This document shows, piece after piece, positions 45,249 to 54,584 of a DNA stretch of 64,000 nt. The translations under genes were made by a program, and so were the position numbers. Position 1 is the stretch's first letter. Each line of letters opens with the position of its first letter. The notes beneath the pieces were generated by a model that searched no databases, was not told where the DNA came from, and saw only the letters and a program-made list of their open reading frames with translations. Source of the stretch: an uncultured bacterium (lineage in GTDB: Bacteria; Bacillota; Clostridia; Lachnospirales; Lachnospiraceae); NCBI GenBank assembly GCA_905214875.1, contig CAJMNR010000016.1:1-64000 (forward strand), written 5' to 3'.

Positions 45249-45316
45249 TTTACTTTTATTATCTTTCAAATAATAGGGTTTCTATTCTTGCTCTCAATGG
45301 GAAATTTTCTAACGAT

Positions 45317-45361
45317 AAAAAGACCGCTGGGAAAGTAGTTCCTACTTCCACAGCGGTCTTT
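45317..45361 (-). terminator. Terminator of the LTA-synthase-like gene
   Basis: On the minus strand AAAGACCGCTG pairs with CAGCGGTCTTT, extended by GGAAGTA/TACTTTCC, then TTTTT. Confidence 0.87.
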
Positions 45362-45364
45362 CAT

Positions 45365-47731
45365 TTACTTATCTTCGCTTTTTGCTTCCACGGCATTCTC
45401 ATCGTCTTGCTTTAATTCATATGCCCATTGTAAGCCTTCGCATTTATCTATGATCGTGTTATATACGACCTTATTATAATCTACAATATCTTTATGATCA
45501 CTCATCTGACTGGCATCATAATACGTTCCTTCGCTATCAATAAAACCATTCTTATTGATCACTGGATATTTCTTATATAAATCCATAAGGTATTTATTAT
45601 ATGCTGTCATAGGAAGGTTTGCTTCCTGTAAGAAGAATGATGATAAATAGTTATTGCTGATAAGATCAACATTTTTTGATTCCATCTCTTTATTGCTCCA
45701 AATAAAGAACGGAACAACATATCTTTTTTGTAAATCTTCAATATCTAAATTCTCAATTCCATCTCCTAATAAATCTTCAAAGAATCCGGAATATAAGTTT
45801 GGCTGATGATCTCCATAGAATACGATATACGTTTCTTCATCCACATTAGAAAAATAATCAATTAATGTCTTTAACGCTTTATCTGTCTGATTAACACAGG
45901 ATAAATACTCTTCTGCATCGGCATACTCTTTGTCACCTTCGACTTTGATATTATATTCCATGTCTCCAGTATCATAAGAACTATGATTTTGCATCGTAAC
46001 ATTAAATAAATAAAACGGCTTTGACGTATCTCTTGTTTCATAAAGATCAATTACCTTTTCAAAGTCTGTCTGATCTGTTACATAACTTCTAAGATACTCT
46101 GGGTCTTCGAGAGATTCGATTGCAAGATAGTCATCGAATCCAAGAAGTGGATATACGATTTCTCTTCGATACGTATTTCTTTGATATGCATGGAATGATG
46201 TTGCGGAATATCCAAGGCTCTTTAATATGCTTGTAAAGCTATTTGTATTTCCTTGAATATACTGTTGGTATGGTACAGTACCCGTTGGTAGGAACGCTGT
46301 TGTATTTCCTGTCTGGAACTCATATTCTGAGTTTGCAGTTGTTCCGCCAAGAACAGAACTATACGTATACCCTTTGATGATATTTTTATCTAATGAATTT
46401 AAGTATGGTAATACTTCTTCATTCGTCTTATAATCTCCAACTTTTGTTAAATCAGAAAATGCTTCATCCATAATAACGATGATATTCGGTGTACGAGAGG
46501 TATCTACCTCGTCACTTTCATATCCGGCTAACACGTCATTAGCAGCCTCAACAGAATATCCTTCTGGCTTCGATACCTGCATAGATAACAAGTTGATGGA
46601 GAATCCATTTAAAGCCCCAAACTGCTTGTATGTCTGAATTGGTACCCATAAACTGATTTCACTATCAAATAACTTTGCATTTCCAATTACCATTGGAACA
46701 GATAGTGTTGCTACAACTACATAAGTTGCAAAAAACTGGATATAATTTTTCTTACAAGGCTTGTTATCATTGATTCTTAAAATAAACGTTACAGTAAAAA
46801 GTGCAACGCATACACCTTCTGCCATATAATATGGCAACAGATAACTGTAGTTACTAGATACCTCGCTTGCCGTACGAATCAGATAAATATCTGCCGGCAA
46901 TACAGGTGAGCCTCTGAATAAGATCAGATATCCGTTTACAAATCCGAATACACACCAAACTGCTAAGGTAATAAGCAATGCAAGCTTCATTCTTTTTGTA
47001 ATAATATATATAATTCCTGATACAATAAAGACCCATAGCATGTTCATGATCCAATGCCATGGTACAATTTCAAAAACTAACGTCTTAGATAATGTTTCAA
47101 TAGTTGCGAATATTAACCATATAGTAATAAAGTACATAATATATCTAAACATAACTTGACGTTTTTCTTTAACTGCTTGTAACCATTTGATTTTTTCATA
47201 ATCAAAGAAATTAAGAGCTGTAATCAGCCCAATTAATAACAAGAATACTGCACCTGTAATTTGTCCCGGTCTAGAATCATTTGCCGGGAATAAATACACA
47301 CAGTCATGTAAAATCAACATGAATGCGGACAATGCACCATAGTTCTTAATCTTTCTTCCCTCTTTAATCATCAGGTCGTATCGGTATATGATAGTTAACA
47401 CATAGACAATTGCTGTAATTGCAAGATAGATATATAGCCCATGTGCCCGATATCCTGGAAGATTACGATAAAAGCCGTAAATACCTAAGCTTAGTAAAAA
47501 GCTTTCAATTAAATAATACCCAATCTTAGTAAGGTATCTGCTTCCTTTTTCTCTTATCTTCTCTTTGCTCTTGTATAATTTTATTCCCACATAAAGGTAT
47601 AAAAATGCTGCTAGTATAAATAACAGGCTCTCCATATTATGTGGAATAATACGTTTCATATCTACAATAGCGACAACTACTGTAAGTAGTAATGCCTTAC
47701 CGGCATCATTTAATTTATTTAGATTTGACAT
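45365..47731 (-). CDS. LTA-synthase/phosphoglycerol-transferase-like membrane protein
   Basis: This 788-residue protein has about ten membrane helices in its first 380 residues, then an extracellular sulfatase-fold domain. Metal-site segments are NIIVIMDEAFSD (about 410), the nucleophile Thr in GGTTANSEYEFQTGN (about 462), and FYGDHQPNLYSGFF near the end. Such enzymes transfer glycerol-phosphate or related groups to cell-wall polymers. The membrane part is twice as long as in LtaS, so it is a distinct subtype. The C-terminus is acidic and charged. Confidence 0.88.
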   Translation of the reverse strand: MSNLNKLNDAGKALLLTVVVAIVDMKRIIPHNMESLLFILAAFLYLYVGIKLYKSKEKIREKGSRYLTKIGYYLIESFLLSLGIYGFYRNLPGYRAHGLYIYLAITAIVYVLTIIYRYDLMIKEGRKIKNYGALSAFMLILHDCVYLFPANDSRPGQITGAVFLLLIGLITALNFFDYEKIKWLQAVKEKRQVMFRYIMYFITIWLIFATIETLSKTLVFEIVPWHWIMNMLWVFIVSGIIYIITKRMKLALLITLAVWCVFGFVNGYLILFRGSPVLPADIYLIRTASEVSSNYSYLLPYYMAEGVCVALFTVTFILRINDNKPCKKNYIQFFATYVVVATLSVPMVIGNAKLFDSEISLWVPIQTYKQFGALNGFSINLLSMQVSKPEGYSVEAANDVLAGYESDEVDTSRTPNIIVIMDEAFSDLTKVGDYKTNEEVLPYLNSLDKNIIKGYTYSSVLGGTTANSEYEFQTGNTTAFLPTGTVPYQQYIQGNTNSFTSILKSLGYSATSFHAYQRNTYRREIVYPLLGFDDYLAIESLEDPEYLRSYVTDQTDFEKVIDLYETRDTSKPFYLFNVTMQNHSSYDTGDMEYNIKVEGDKEYADAEEYLSCVNQTDKALKTLIDYFSNVDEETYIVFYGDHQPNLYSGFFEDLLGDGIENLDIEDLQKRYVVPFFIWSNKEMESKNVDLISNNYLSSFFLQEANLPMTAYNKYLMDLYKKYPVINKNGFIDSEGTYYDASQMSDHKDIVDYNKVVYNTIIDKCEGLQWAYELKQDDENAVEAKSEDK

Positions 47732-48035
47732 AATTTCTCCTTCTTTATGTACCTTCTAAATGAGTTATTCGCACAAGCACTAATTATAGACGGATATTTT
47801 TCAAATATCAACAAAAACCAACAATCTCCAGTCTCACTTTACTGTATTTTCACAATTCTTTCACACTTTATTGATTTTTGTTGGAATCGCATGGTTTTCT
47901 TACATGATTTTACCAATTCCTTACAATCCATTCAACTAGTTTTCACAGAGTTTCTTCGACATATTGTTCCCCCTATCGTGCTCAAAACAAAGTGTCTTCA
48001 GATTGAAGGCACCTTGGCTCGTTGCCCGCGTAAAC
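47732..48035. other. Gene-free leader upstream of the LTA-synthase-like gene
   Basis: These 304 bases hold the ribosome binding site of the minus-strand gene and a hairpin at 47989-48015 (CAAAGTG-CTTC facing GAAG-CACCTTG). A plus-strand open frame across the stretch has no ribosome binding site and is regarded as spurious. I see no other structure. Confidence 0.45.
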
Positions 48036-48078
48036 TAAAACGGCTGATCCATACCTTTTTATGGACCAGCCGTTTTTA
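48036..48078. terminator. Terminator of the methyltransferase gene
   Basis: AAACGGCTGATCCATA faces TATGGACCAGCCGTTT with one mismatch. A T-run occurs on the plus side and a shorter one on the minus side. It begins ten bases past the stop codon of the methyltransferase. Confidence 0.78.
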
Positions 48079-48088
48079 ACTTCATCTT

Positions 48089-49564
48089 CTATTGTAAGAT
48101 ACAAACATGAGTACCCTCACGTTTGGATATTCCAAAGTCTTCTTTGATTTTAAACCCATACTTTGGCGCAAAACGACGTACAAGCTCCTGATTATGCGTA
48201 TACAGAATGATTGTTCCATCTTCCTTCAAATGCTCTTTTGCCTTCTTAAAGAAGTTTAAATAAAGGCTCGTAATCTCGTCTTCTGTCTTTCTTCCAATGG
48301 CAAATGGCATATTTGTAATGATTTCATCAAACAAATAGTCATGCTTGAAATCAAAGAAATCACGGTTGATATAGTGGATGATTTGACGGGCGGCTTCCGT
48401 ATTCACCTTCGCCTTCTCAATCGCCTCTCCATAACAGTCAATTCCGTATGTCGTTTTCGCATTTACTGCCTTATGACGCTCAATCAACATCGTTCCTACA
48501 CCACAGAACGGATCAAGCACTTGTGCATTTTCTTTCATATAAGGCTTAGCAAGTTCCACCGTTAATGCTGCATTCGTAGGACGGATACTTGTTGGAAGCA
48601 CTTCCTTACGATAACGAAAACGCTTATCCATAATCGTGTACAGCTTCACTAACGTATTGAATGTTCCTTCTTTATTCTCAATCAAGCGAAGTTCTACTTC
48701 ATAGTTGCTTGTGGTATTTACCAAGCTTCGATTGCTTAAGCGTTCAATCTCGCTGCTTAATTTCTTTGTAAATGCACTCTTCTTAGAAAGCTCCCATTTT
48801 GTCTTTAACTCAATTCTAAAATAGAATGGTGCTTTCCCTTTGTGTCTGGATGTTAAGAAGTCTAACAGATCGCTTTTAACGATTTGCGCTGCACACGTCT
48901 CAATGTCTGCAGGAAGTACTTTCATTCCTTCTACTATAAATAACATCTCTTCCACCGTACGAACTTCTAACACGCTCTCAAGGTCATCTGTCTTTACCAT
49001 AAGACCTGCGTTAAACTGCTTCGTACGCATGCTCTTTAACTGTTTCTCTGTCACATCGATATGATCTCTATTTGTTAATAATACGAGTGTGGATGGTTCG
49101 TGAAAACCTGTAAATTTGTGTGTCTTAATGCCTTCCATCGTAACGACTAGGTCATTTAGTGCACGAATCTCTTCCGAAATATGCTTCTTATTCTCTTCTG
49201 TTACAGGCGTTTTGCTAAGCTCAAGCAAACGTTCTTTAAACTCCTCCACATAATCACGGTAATCAAATTCTTTAATTGCAGTAAGGTAAGAACTCTTTAC
49301 AAATAATTTCTCCTCACGATGATAAGCATCTACTAGTGCCGGAAGATCTTTAGCCACTGCTAAATCTCCCATGACTAACGCTGCATTCTTACGTGTCTTT
49401 GCATCTTCATCAAAAAGTAATTTTTGAAAGATTTCTTCCTTATCTCCAATGTGGTAAAGGAGGGCATGCTTTGCCCCTGGCTCCTTTAACTCTTTTCTCA
49501 ACTTACTTAAGTTTTGACGCACGTCATTTTGTTTCATTATTTCTTCGAACGTATCACGAATCAT
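48089..49564 (-). CDS. SAM-dependent methyltransferase with HEAT-like N-terminus
   Basis: This 491-residue protein has helical repeats (about 30-110, e.g. DEDAKTRKNAALVMGDLA) reminiscent of HEAT/armadillo units, a middle domain with THUMP-like RNA-binding features, and a C-terminal Rossmann methyltransferase. Motif I is VLDPFCGVGTM (about 346-356). Motif IV reads NMPF, not the usual NPPY/NPPF. The overall plan suggests an RNA methyltransferase, target unknown. It may be co-transcribed with the large helicase gene 30 bases upstream. Confidence 0.82.
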   Translation of the reverse strand: MIRDTFEEIMKQNDVRQNLSKLRKELKEPGAKHALLYHIGDKEEIFQKLLFDEDAKTRKNAALVMGDLAVAKDLPALVDAYHREEKLFVKSSYLTAIKEFDYRDYVEEFKERLLELSKTPVTEENKKHISEEIRALNDLVVTMEGIKTHKFTGFHEPSTLVLLTNRDHIDVTEKQLKSMRTKQFNAGLMVKTDDLESVLEVRTVEEMLFIVEGMKVLPADIETCAAQIVKSDLLDFLTSRHKGKAPFYFRIELKTKWELSKKSAFTKKLSSEIERLSNRSLVNTTSNYEVELRLIENKEGTFNTLVKLYTIMDKRFRYRKEVLPTSIRPTNAALTVELAKPYMKENAQVLDPFCGVGTMLIERHKAVNAKTTYGIDCYGEAIEKAKVNTEAARQIIHYINRDFFDFKHDYLFDEIITNMPFAIGRKTEDEITSLYLNFFKKAKEHLKEDGTIILYTHNQELVRRFAPKYGFKIKEDFGISKREGTHVCILQ

Positions 49565-49594
49565 ATTTTCTCCTATTACTTTCTATTATTAAGT

Positions 49595-52500
49595 CTACTC
49601 AACTTCTACATATTCATTTATTGCCTGTTCAACTGCTTCTAACAGCTTCTGTCCTTCCACAAATGGATTCTTGATCCAATCAGTTGACCAGATTCTATAA
49701 ATATTCCATCCAATGTCTTTTAATACTGTCTGACGAAGGCGTTCTCTTTCTCTAACTGTCCTTGCCGCATAATACGTTTCTCCATCACATTCGATTCCAA
49801 GAACATAATGTCCTGGTCTGGATGGATGAACGACAGCAAGGTCAATTCGGTAACCAGAACGGCCTACTTTACGTTCTACCGTATAGTTATGGCTTACTAG
49901 ATACTCGTAAATAGAGTCTTCAAATGGGGCAAGCGTAATGCTGTCCTCCCCTTTCACCTGCTCGCTTCTGCTCATGGCATATACCATATAGTCATGAAGC
50001 ATCTTTACACCGTCTCCGGTAATCGTATCTAGATTCATATCTTCCGGTAAAATAGAACCAACTAATTTGACATTGTATTTTGCTCTTGTAATGGCAACAT
50101 TTAAACGACGGTATCCATCACGTTTGCTAAGTGGTCCAAAGTTCATATTGAAGTTTCCATTGTTGTCTTTTCCATAAGCGATACTAAAGATGATCGTATC
50201 TCTCTCATCCCCTTGCACATTTTCAAGGTTCTTGACAAAGAATGGCTCGCTTTTATTTTCATCAAAGAACTCTTCATATTCCTTTGTTTCCATTCGAATC
50301 TCACCGATTGCACGTTCAATCTCTTGCTTCTGCGCATCACTAAACGTAATGACACCTAAGGAACGTTCCTTGTGCTCTTTCGCCTGCTCTAATACAAGTT
50401 CAACGACCTTCCTTGCTTCAATCGGATTATTCTTCTTTCCGCCTCGGTCATAGACACCATCTTCTACATAATAATATTCTACCCCAGTATTTTCTTTATT
50501 TACCACTGTGGATGGAAAAGTTATTAAATTATGGTTGTAAATTGCATCATTAGAGAACGCAATCAAGCTTTCATAACGGCTTCTATAATGCCAACGGAGC
50601 GTTCTTTCCGGAAGTACTAACTGTGCTTCTTCTAAGATAGAATCACACATTGGTCGTACTTGTCCTGTCTGTGACTCCGTTACTGTAGCATCTTTGCTTG
50701 TCACAAAGAAGCTTGTTGGTGGTAACTGTTTGATATCACCGGCAATGATTACTTGGGAACCACGAAGGATTGCACCAATCGCATCTTCAGGGCGAACCTG
50801 GCTTGCCTCATCAAAGATGACAAGATCAAAATGATACTTATCAAGGGCAAGGAACAAGCTTACTGTAAGCGGTGACATCATAAAGCATGGCTTTAAGGAC
50901 AGTAACAAGTTTGGAATCTGTGCAAATAGTTTTCGTAATGGCATACGATGCTTTTTGCCTAACTCACGTTTTAAGATTCCGATCTCATCATCCGCGCCAA
51001 AGCTTGTATCAATGTCAGGAATATTCTTTAACAGACGTTCTCTTACACGTAATTTTGCAATTTCAAGTTGCTTTACATCTAACTTGTCAAACTCATTTCT
51101 AGTTTCTTCTAACATGCTTCCTTGGAAGTTTGCTACTGTCTCGAAACGAGGAACCATCTTATCAAGCCATAACTGATAAAAACGTTTTAGGAAGGAATCT
51201 GTAATGATCGTTGCATTCATATTTAATTCTTCGACTTCCTTTACGAACTCTGAAAGTCCTGCCTGTACAAGGTTTTCTCTTGTCTTTACATAGCCACACC
51301 ATTGAACAAGATAGTCTTCGTTATGCTCAATCTGTTCTAACTGTGTATGAAGCTGAACTAACTTTTTATCTGCTAAGGACTCATTAAATAACGAATCGAA
51401 CCATTCAAACGAACTTTCCATATCATTGACAAGGTATAATAGATATTCTCTTGTCTGATTTAATGTTTCTGCTGCAGATTCCTCCATGCATGCGCGCATG
51501 AATGCATCGCCGATTTCATATTCTGAATTCGTACCTTTGCAGTCTTTGATCCATACAAGTCCTTTGATAATATGATTCCAGTTCGTATTAAGTCCGTCAT
51601 ATTTCTGTCTAAAGATACGTTTTAGGTAAGGGGACTGCTCGTCTAACTCCTCTAAAATCGTATTGTATCGTTTTAATTTCTTAAGTGCTAATAAACCATC
51701 GTTATATGGCATGGTTGAATTTTCAGGGATCGTAAGGATTCCAAAGATCTGAGTTAGCATCGTAAGCTTCTCAATTAATGCATTTACATTGCTATAGATT
51801 TCCTCAACATAAACTTCCCCAATGTTCTTATCAATAGGAAAGATATTGCTTAGCTTCTCAACGTGTTCTGCTGTTACCACATGGGAAAGGGTAATTCTTG
51901 CACCTGAGTACACCTCATCTGCAAACTCTCCATTTATTAATAATTCTTTTACTTGTTGTGGCACATTTCCATCTGGATAGAAATCAAGAATCAATTTAAA
52001 GTCATTTAGATGTTTTTGAACCTCGTTCCATTTGATTCCTTCTTCCTTATAATGAACGCCAAGGAAGCGTTTTAGCCAATCTTTTCGTTCTGCTGCAAAG
52101 ATTACATTTTCCTGATACGTAAGGACTCTTTGAACTACATCAACAACATCTTCTTCCTCAAGACGCATCTCTTTATCTCGGTATAAGGAACGAATCAGTT
52201 CCATGTCCCTGCGGTAATCTTTCTTAAGTAATCGTGTCACACCGATGTATTCACATTCGAAACGGTATAGCATCTCTTCTGCATCAATATCAAGAATTCC
52301 CGGTTCAAATTCTCGAAGCAGGTTTGCCTCCATCTGCTCTAATGCTTCTAACGTGTCCTGTACTTCAAGCATCTTATTATAATTAGATTTCCATTTTGAG
52401 CTGTCAAACCATTGTACTGTCGGTCTTGGATTATTTGCGAGAAGTTCAAGCAATGTAAGCTCATCTTTATAGTCATAAAGGGAATGTGCAGGTTCGCTGT

Positions 52501-54391
52501 CAAGCTTTTCGCTAACCGCTTTTGCTGCGTCCATTGCCTCTTGCAATAATTTCTTTTCCTGTAAAAGTACCTTAACAAGATACTCCATATTTAAAATGAC
52601 ATCGTTATTGGATTTGAAGTTCTGCTTATTTAGTAATGTTCTTGCCTGTTCCATCGTTTCCGTCAATAAGGAAACACCTTCTGCGGCATCCACTTCTTCG
52701 TAATCTACTTCAAACATCTTGTCCAATGTCTTTTTAATCTCATTGTATTCTTCTTGTTTTAACTCTTCACGTTTTGCAAGCTGTAATGCTTCCTCCACAT
52801 TTTGAATCAATAAGAGCTCGCTATCTGTCTTTGGAGCTTTTTTTGCAAGCTTTAGTGCTTCAAGCATCTGATAAGCACCACGTAATGTAGGCGCTGTCTT
52901 AACATGATACTCCTCCATGATTGCGGCTAACGTATCATTTAAAACGGCAACCTGTTCTTTTAACTTTGATGCCTTCTTTTGAATCTCTTTCTTGCGGTCA
53001 TACCCTGTATCATCGATCACACTGTTAAACCAAGGATGTTCTTCTAGTGGAAGTTCAAACTTCTCTAACACCTTTTCATATTCCGATACCATATAGATCA
53101 ACTGATGAAGTCTTTCACTTGTGATCTCTTCCACCTTGTCTAAATGGAATTCCATGTTTGGACGAAGGTATAATTTTGCAAGATGTCCATTTACCTCATA
53201 AATAGACTGATGCAATGGCTCGCATACCGTATGAAGGTCGATTGCATATTGATTTAACTGCTTTCTCTCTTCTTTTAATAAATCGAGCTGATACATCGTA
53301 TCCTTATATGTTTTTTCTTTCTCCATATGGAGCGTTTCGTTTAACTCATCAAGGACTTCCTTTTTATCCGCCTTATGAGAATGTAATGGAAGACAGAATT
53401 CTTCTAATCCTGCTTCGCTTAAACGTTTATAAACCACTTCTAATGCAGCCATTTTCTCTGATACGAATAATACTTTCTTGTCCCTAGCAAGTGCTTCCGT
53501 AATAATATTCGTAATCGTCTGGCTCTTTCCTGTTCCCGGTGGTCCTTGTAATACAAAGCTGATTCCCTTGTTGGAATACAAAATAGCATCTTGTTGGGAT
53601 GCATCTGCATCAAGAATCTGGAACGTATCTGCAGGCTTGCTTAAAGCATCGTGATTATAGTCTAGTAGTGCCTTATCAAGAACCGGTAATGCTTCCTTGT
53701 CCCCTGCAAAAGCTCTAAGTACCGGATGATTTGCGATTTCTTCTTTATGTGCATCCAGATCTTCATACATTTTCATTTTTGCGTACGTAAATAAGCTTAA
53801 AGAACATTCCTGGTCCACGCTCCATCCGTATTCTTCAACGTAGCTTGCAAGTTCTGTTAAATATCCGTTAAGCCCTCTTCCATCTTGATGAAATTCTGGT
53901 AAATTGATTCCGAACTCTTTACTTAATTTATAACATAATGTTGGATTTAAGATACATTCTTCATTATGGTATTCGATCTCAAATGGACTGTTTAACTCCT
54001 CTTGTTTCACAAGGACAGGAACTAATACAAGCGGTGCACGATTTGCTTCCTCTTCGCCTTCTTCTTTCCAGTTAAGGAATCCAAATGCTAAAAATAGAGT
54101 ATGAAGCCCTTGTTCTTCACCAATTACTTTTGCTTTCTCTTTGAGTGATTTTAGTATGTGTCGCTCCTCATTTTCGGTGCGATTTGATTGTATAATATTG
54201 TTACCTGTTTCACGCCCAAAAACCATAAGTTTCTTTTGATCCACTAAATAATCATATATATAATCAATGTCTGGGGACACAATACGAAGACTTCCACGTT
54301 TTGTATCACGGTAATGAAGTAAACGGTTTTGTTTCCCCAAATCTAATAATTGTTTCTTCCATTGCTCAGTTAATATAGTAATGTCAGTCAT
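49595..54391 (-). CDS. DUF4011/SF1 helicase with C-terminal Vsr-like nuclease, 1598 aa
   Basis: The start has GGAGG six bases upstream. Domains in order: DUF4011 (WKKQLLDLGKQNRLLHYRD, 11-29), Walker A LQGPPGTGKSQT (281-292), motif Ia VSEKMAALEVVYKRL, an 850-residue helical insertion with likely coiled coils, motif II FDLVIFDEASQVRPEDAIGA (about 1192), motif III AGDIKQLPP, motif IV LRWHYRSRYESL, motif V NVQGDERDTIIFSIAYG, motif VI RRLNVAITRAK (about 1432). The last 100 residues form a Vsr/MTES_1575-type nuclease with D in GYRIDLAVVHP and E-x-D in GIECDGETYY. Likely an RNA- or DNA-processing or defence enzyme. Confidence 0.87.
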   Translation of the reverse strand: MTDITILTEQWKKQLLDLGKQNRLLHYRDTKRGSLRIVSPDIDYIYDYLVDQKKLMVFGRETGNNIIQSNRTENEERHILKSLKEKAKVIGEEQGLHTLFLAFGFLNWKEEGEEEANRAPLVLVPVLVKQEELNSPFEIEYHNEECILNPTLCYKLSKEFGINLPEFHQDGRGLNGYLTELASYVEEYGWSVDQECSLSLFTYAKMKMYEDLDAHKEEIANHPVLRAFAGDKEALPVLDKALLDYNHDALSKPADTFQILDADASQQDAILYSNKGISFVLQGPPGTGKSQTITNIITEALARDKKVLFVSEKMAALEVVYKRLSEAGLEEFCLPLHSHKADKKEVLDELNETLHMEKEKTYKDTMYQLDLLKEERKQLNQYAIDLHTVCEPLHQSIYEVNGHLAKLYLRPNMEFHLDKVEEITSERLHQLIYMVSEYEKVLEKFELPLEEHPWFNSVIDDTGYDRKKEIQKKASKLKEQVAVLNDTLAAIMEEYHVKTAPTLRGAYQMLEALKLAKKAPKTDSELLLIQNVEEALQLAKREELKQEEYNEIKKTLDKMFEVDYEEVDAAEGVSLLTETMEQARTLLNKQNFKSNNDVILNMEYLVKVLLQEKKLLQEAMDAAKAVSEKLDSEPAHSLYDYKDELTLLELLANNPRPTVQWFDSSKWKSNYNKMLEVQDTLEALEQMEANLLREFEPGILDIDAEEMLYRFECEYIGVTRLLKKDYRRDMELIRSLYRDKEMRLEEEDVVDVVQRVLTYQENVIFAAERKDWLKRFLGVHYKEEGIKWNEVQKHLNDFKLILDFYPDGNVPQQVKELLINGEFADEVYSGARITLSHVVTAEHVEKLSNIFPIDKNIGEVYVEEIYSNVNALIEKLTMLTQIFGILTIPENSTMPYNDGLLALKKLKRYNTILEELDEQSPYLKRIFRQKYDGLNTNWNHIIKGLVWIKDCKGTNSEYEIGDAFMRACMEESAAETLNQTREYLLYLVNDMESSFEWFDSLFNESLADKKLVQLHTQLEQIEHNEDYLVQWCGYVKTRENLVQAGLSEFVKEVEELNMNATIITDSFLKRFYQLWLDKMVPRFETVANFQGSMLEETRNEFDKLDVKQLEIAKLRVRERLLKNIPDIDTSFGADDEIGILKRELGKKHRMPLRKLFAQIPNLLLSLKPCFMMSPLTVSLFLALDKYHFDLVIFDEASQVRPEDAIGAILRGSQVIIAGDIKQLPPTSFFVTSKDATVTESQTGQVRPMCDSILEEAQLVLPERTLRWHYRSRYESLIAFSNDAIYNHNLITFPSTVVNKENTGVEYYYVEDGVYDRGGKKNNPIEARKVVELVLEQAKEHKERSLGVITFSDAQKQEIERAIGEIRMETKEYEEFFDENKSEPFFVKNLENVQGDERDTIIFSIAYGKDNNGNFNMNFGPLSKRDGYRRLNVAITRAKYNVKLVGSILPEDMNLDTITGDGVKMLHDYMVYAMSRSEQVKGEDSITLAPFEDSIYEYLVSHNYTVERKVGRSGYRIDLAVVHPSRPGHYVLGIECDGETYYAARTVRERERLRQTVLKDIGWNIYRIWSTDWIKNPFVEGQKLLEAVEQAINEYVEVE

Positions 54392-54503
54392 GATTGTCCT
54401 CCATGTCCATCATATGCTGTCTTTTTTGTCTTTTAACCCCTTAGGTTTCAGTTCTTAATTATATAGAAAAATAAGATAAAATGCAAAACAAAAAGCAAAA
54501 CAG

Positions 54504-54532
54504 TTGTTCTTTTTTACTTATATTGCTATAAT
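54504..54532 (+). promoter_or_regulatory. Promoter of the second AI-2E-family gene
   Basis: -35 TTGTTC (54504-54509) and -10 TATAAT (54527-54532), spacer 17, with a TTGC just before the -10 box. Confidence 0.65.
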
Positions 54533-54584
54533 GTGAAGTAGAAAATTTATTTCTTCCAAATATTGTAAAGGAAATAATGAAATT

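Noticed and set aside
47747..48079. Plus-strand 110-codon frame upstream of the LTA-synthase-like gene
   Set aside because: It has no ribosome binding site, odd composition, and ends in a terminator hairpin; the stretch is the leader of the minus-strand gene.
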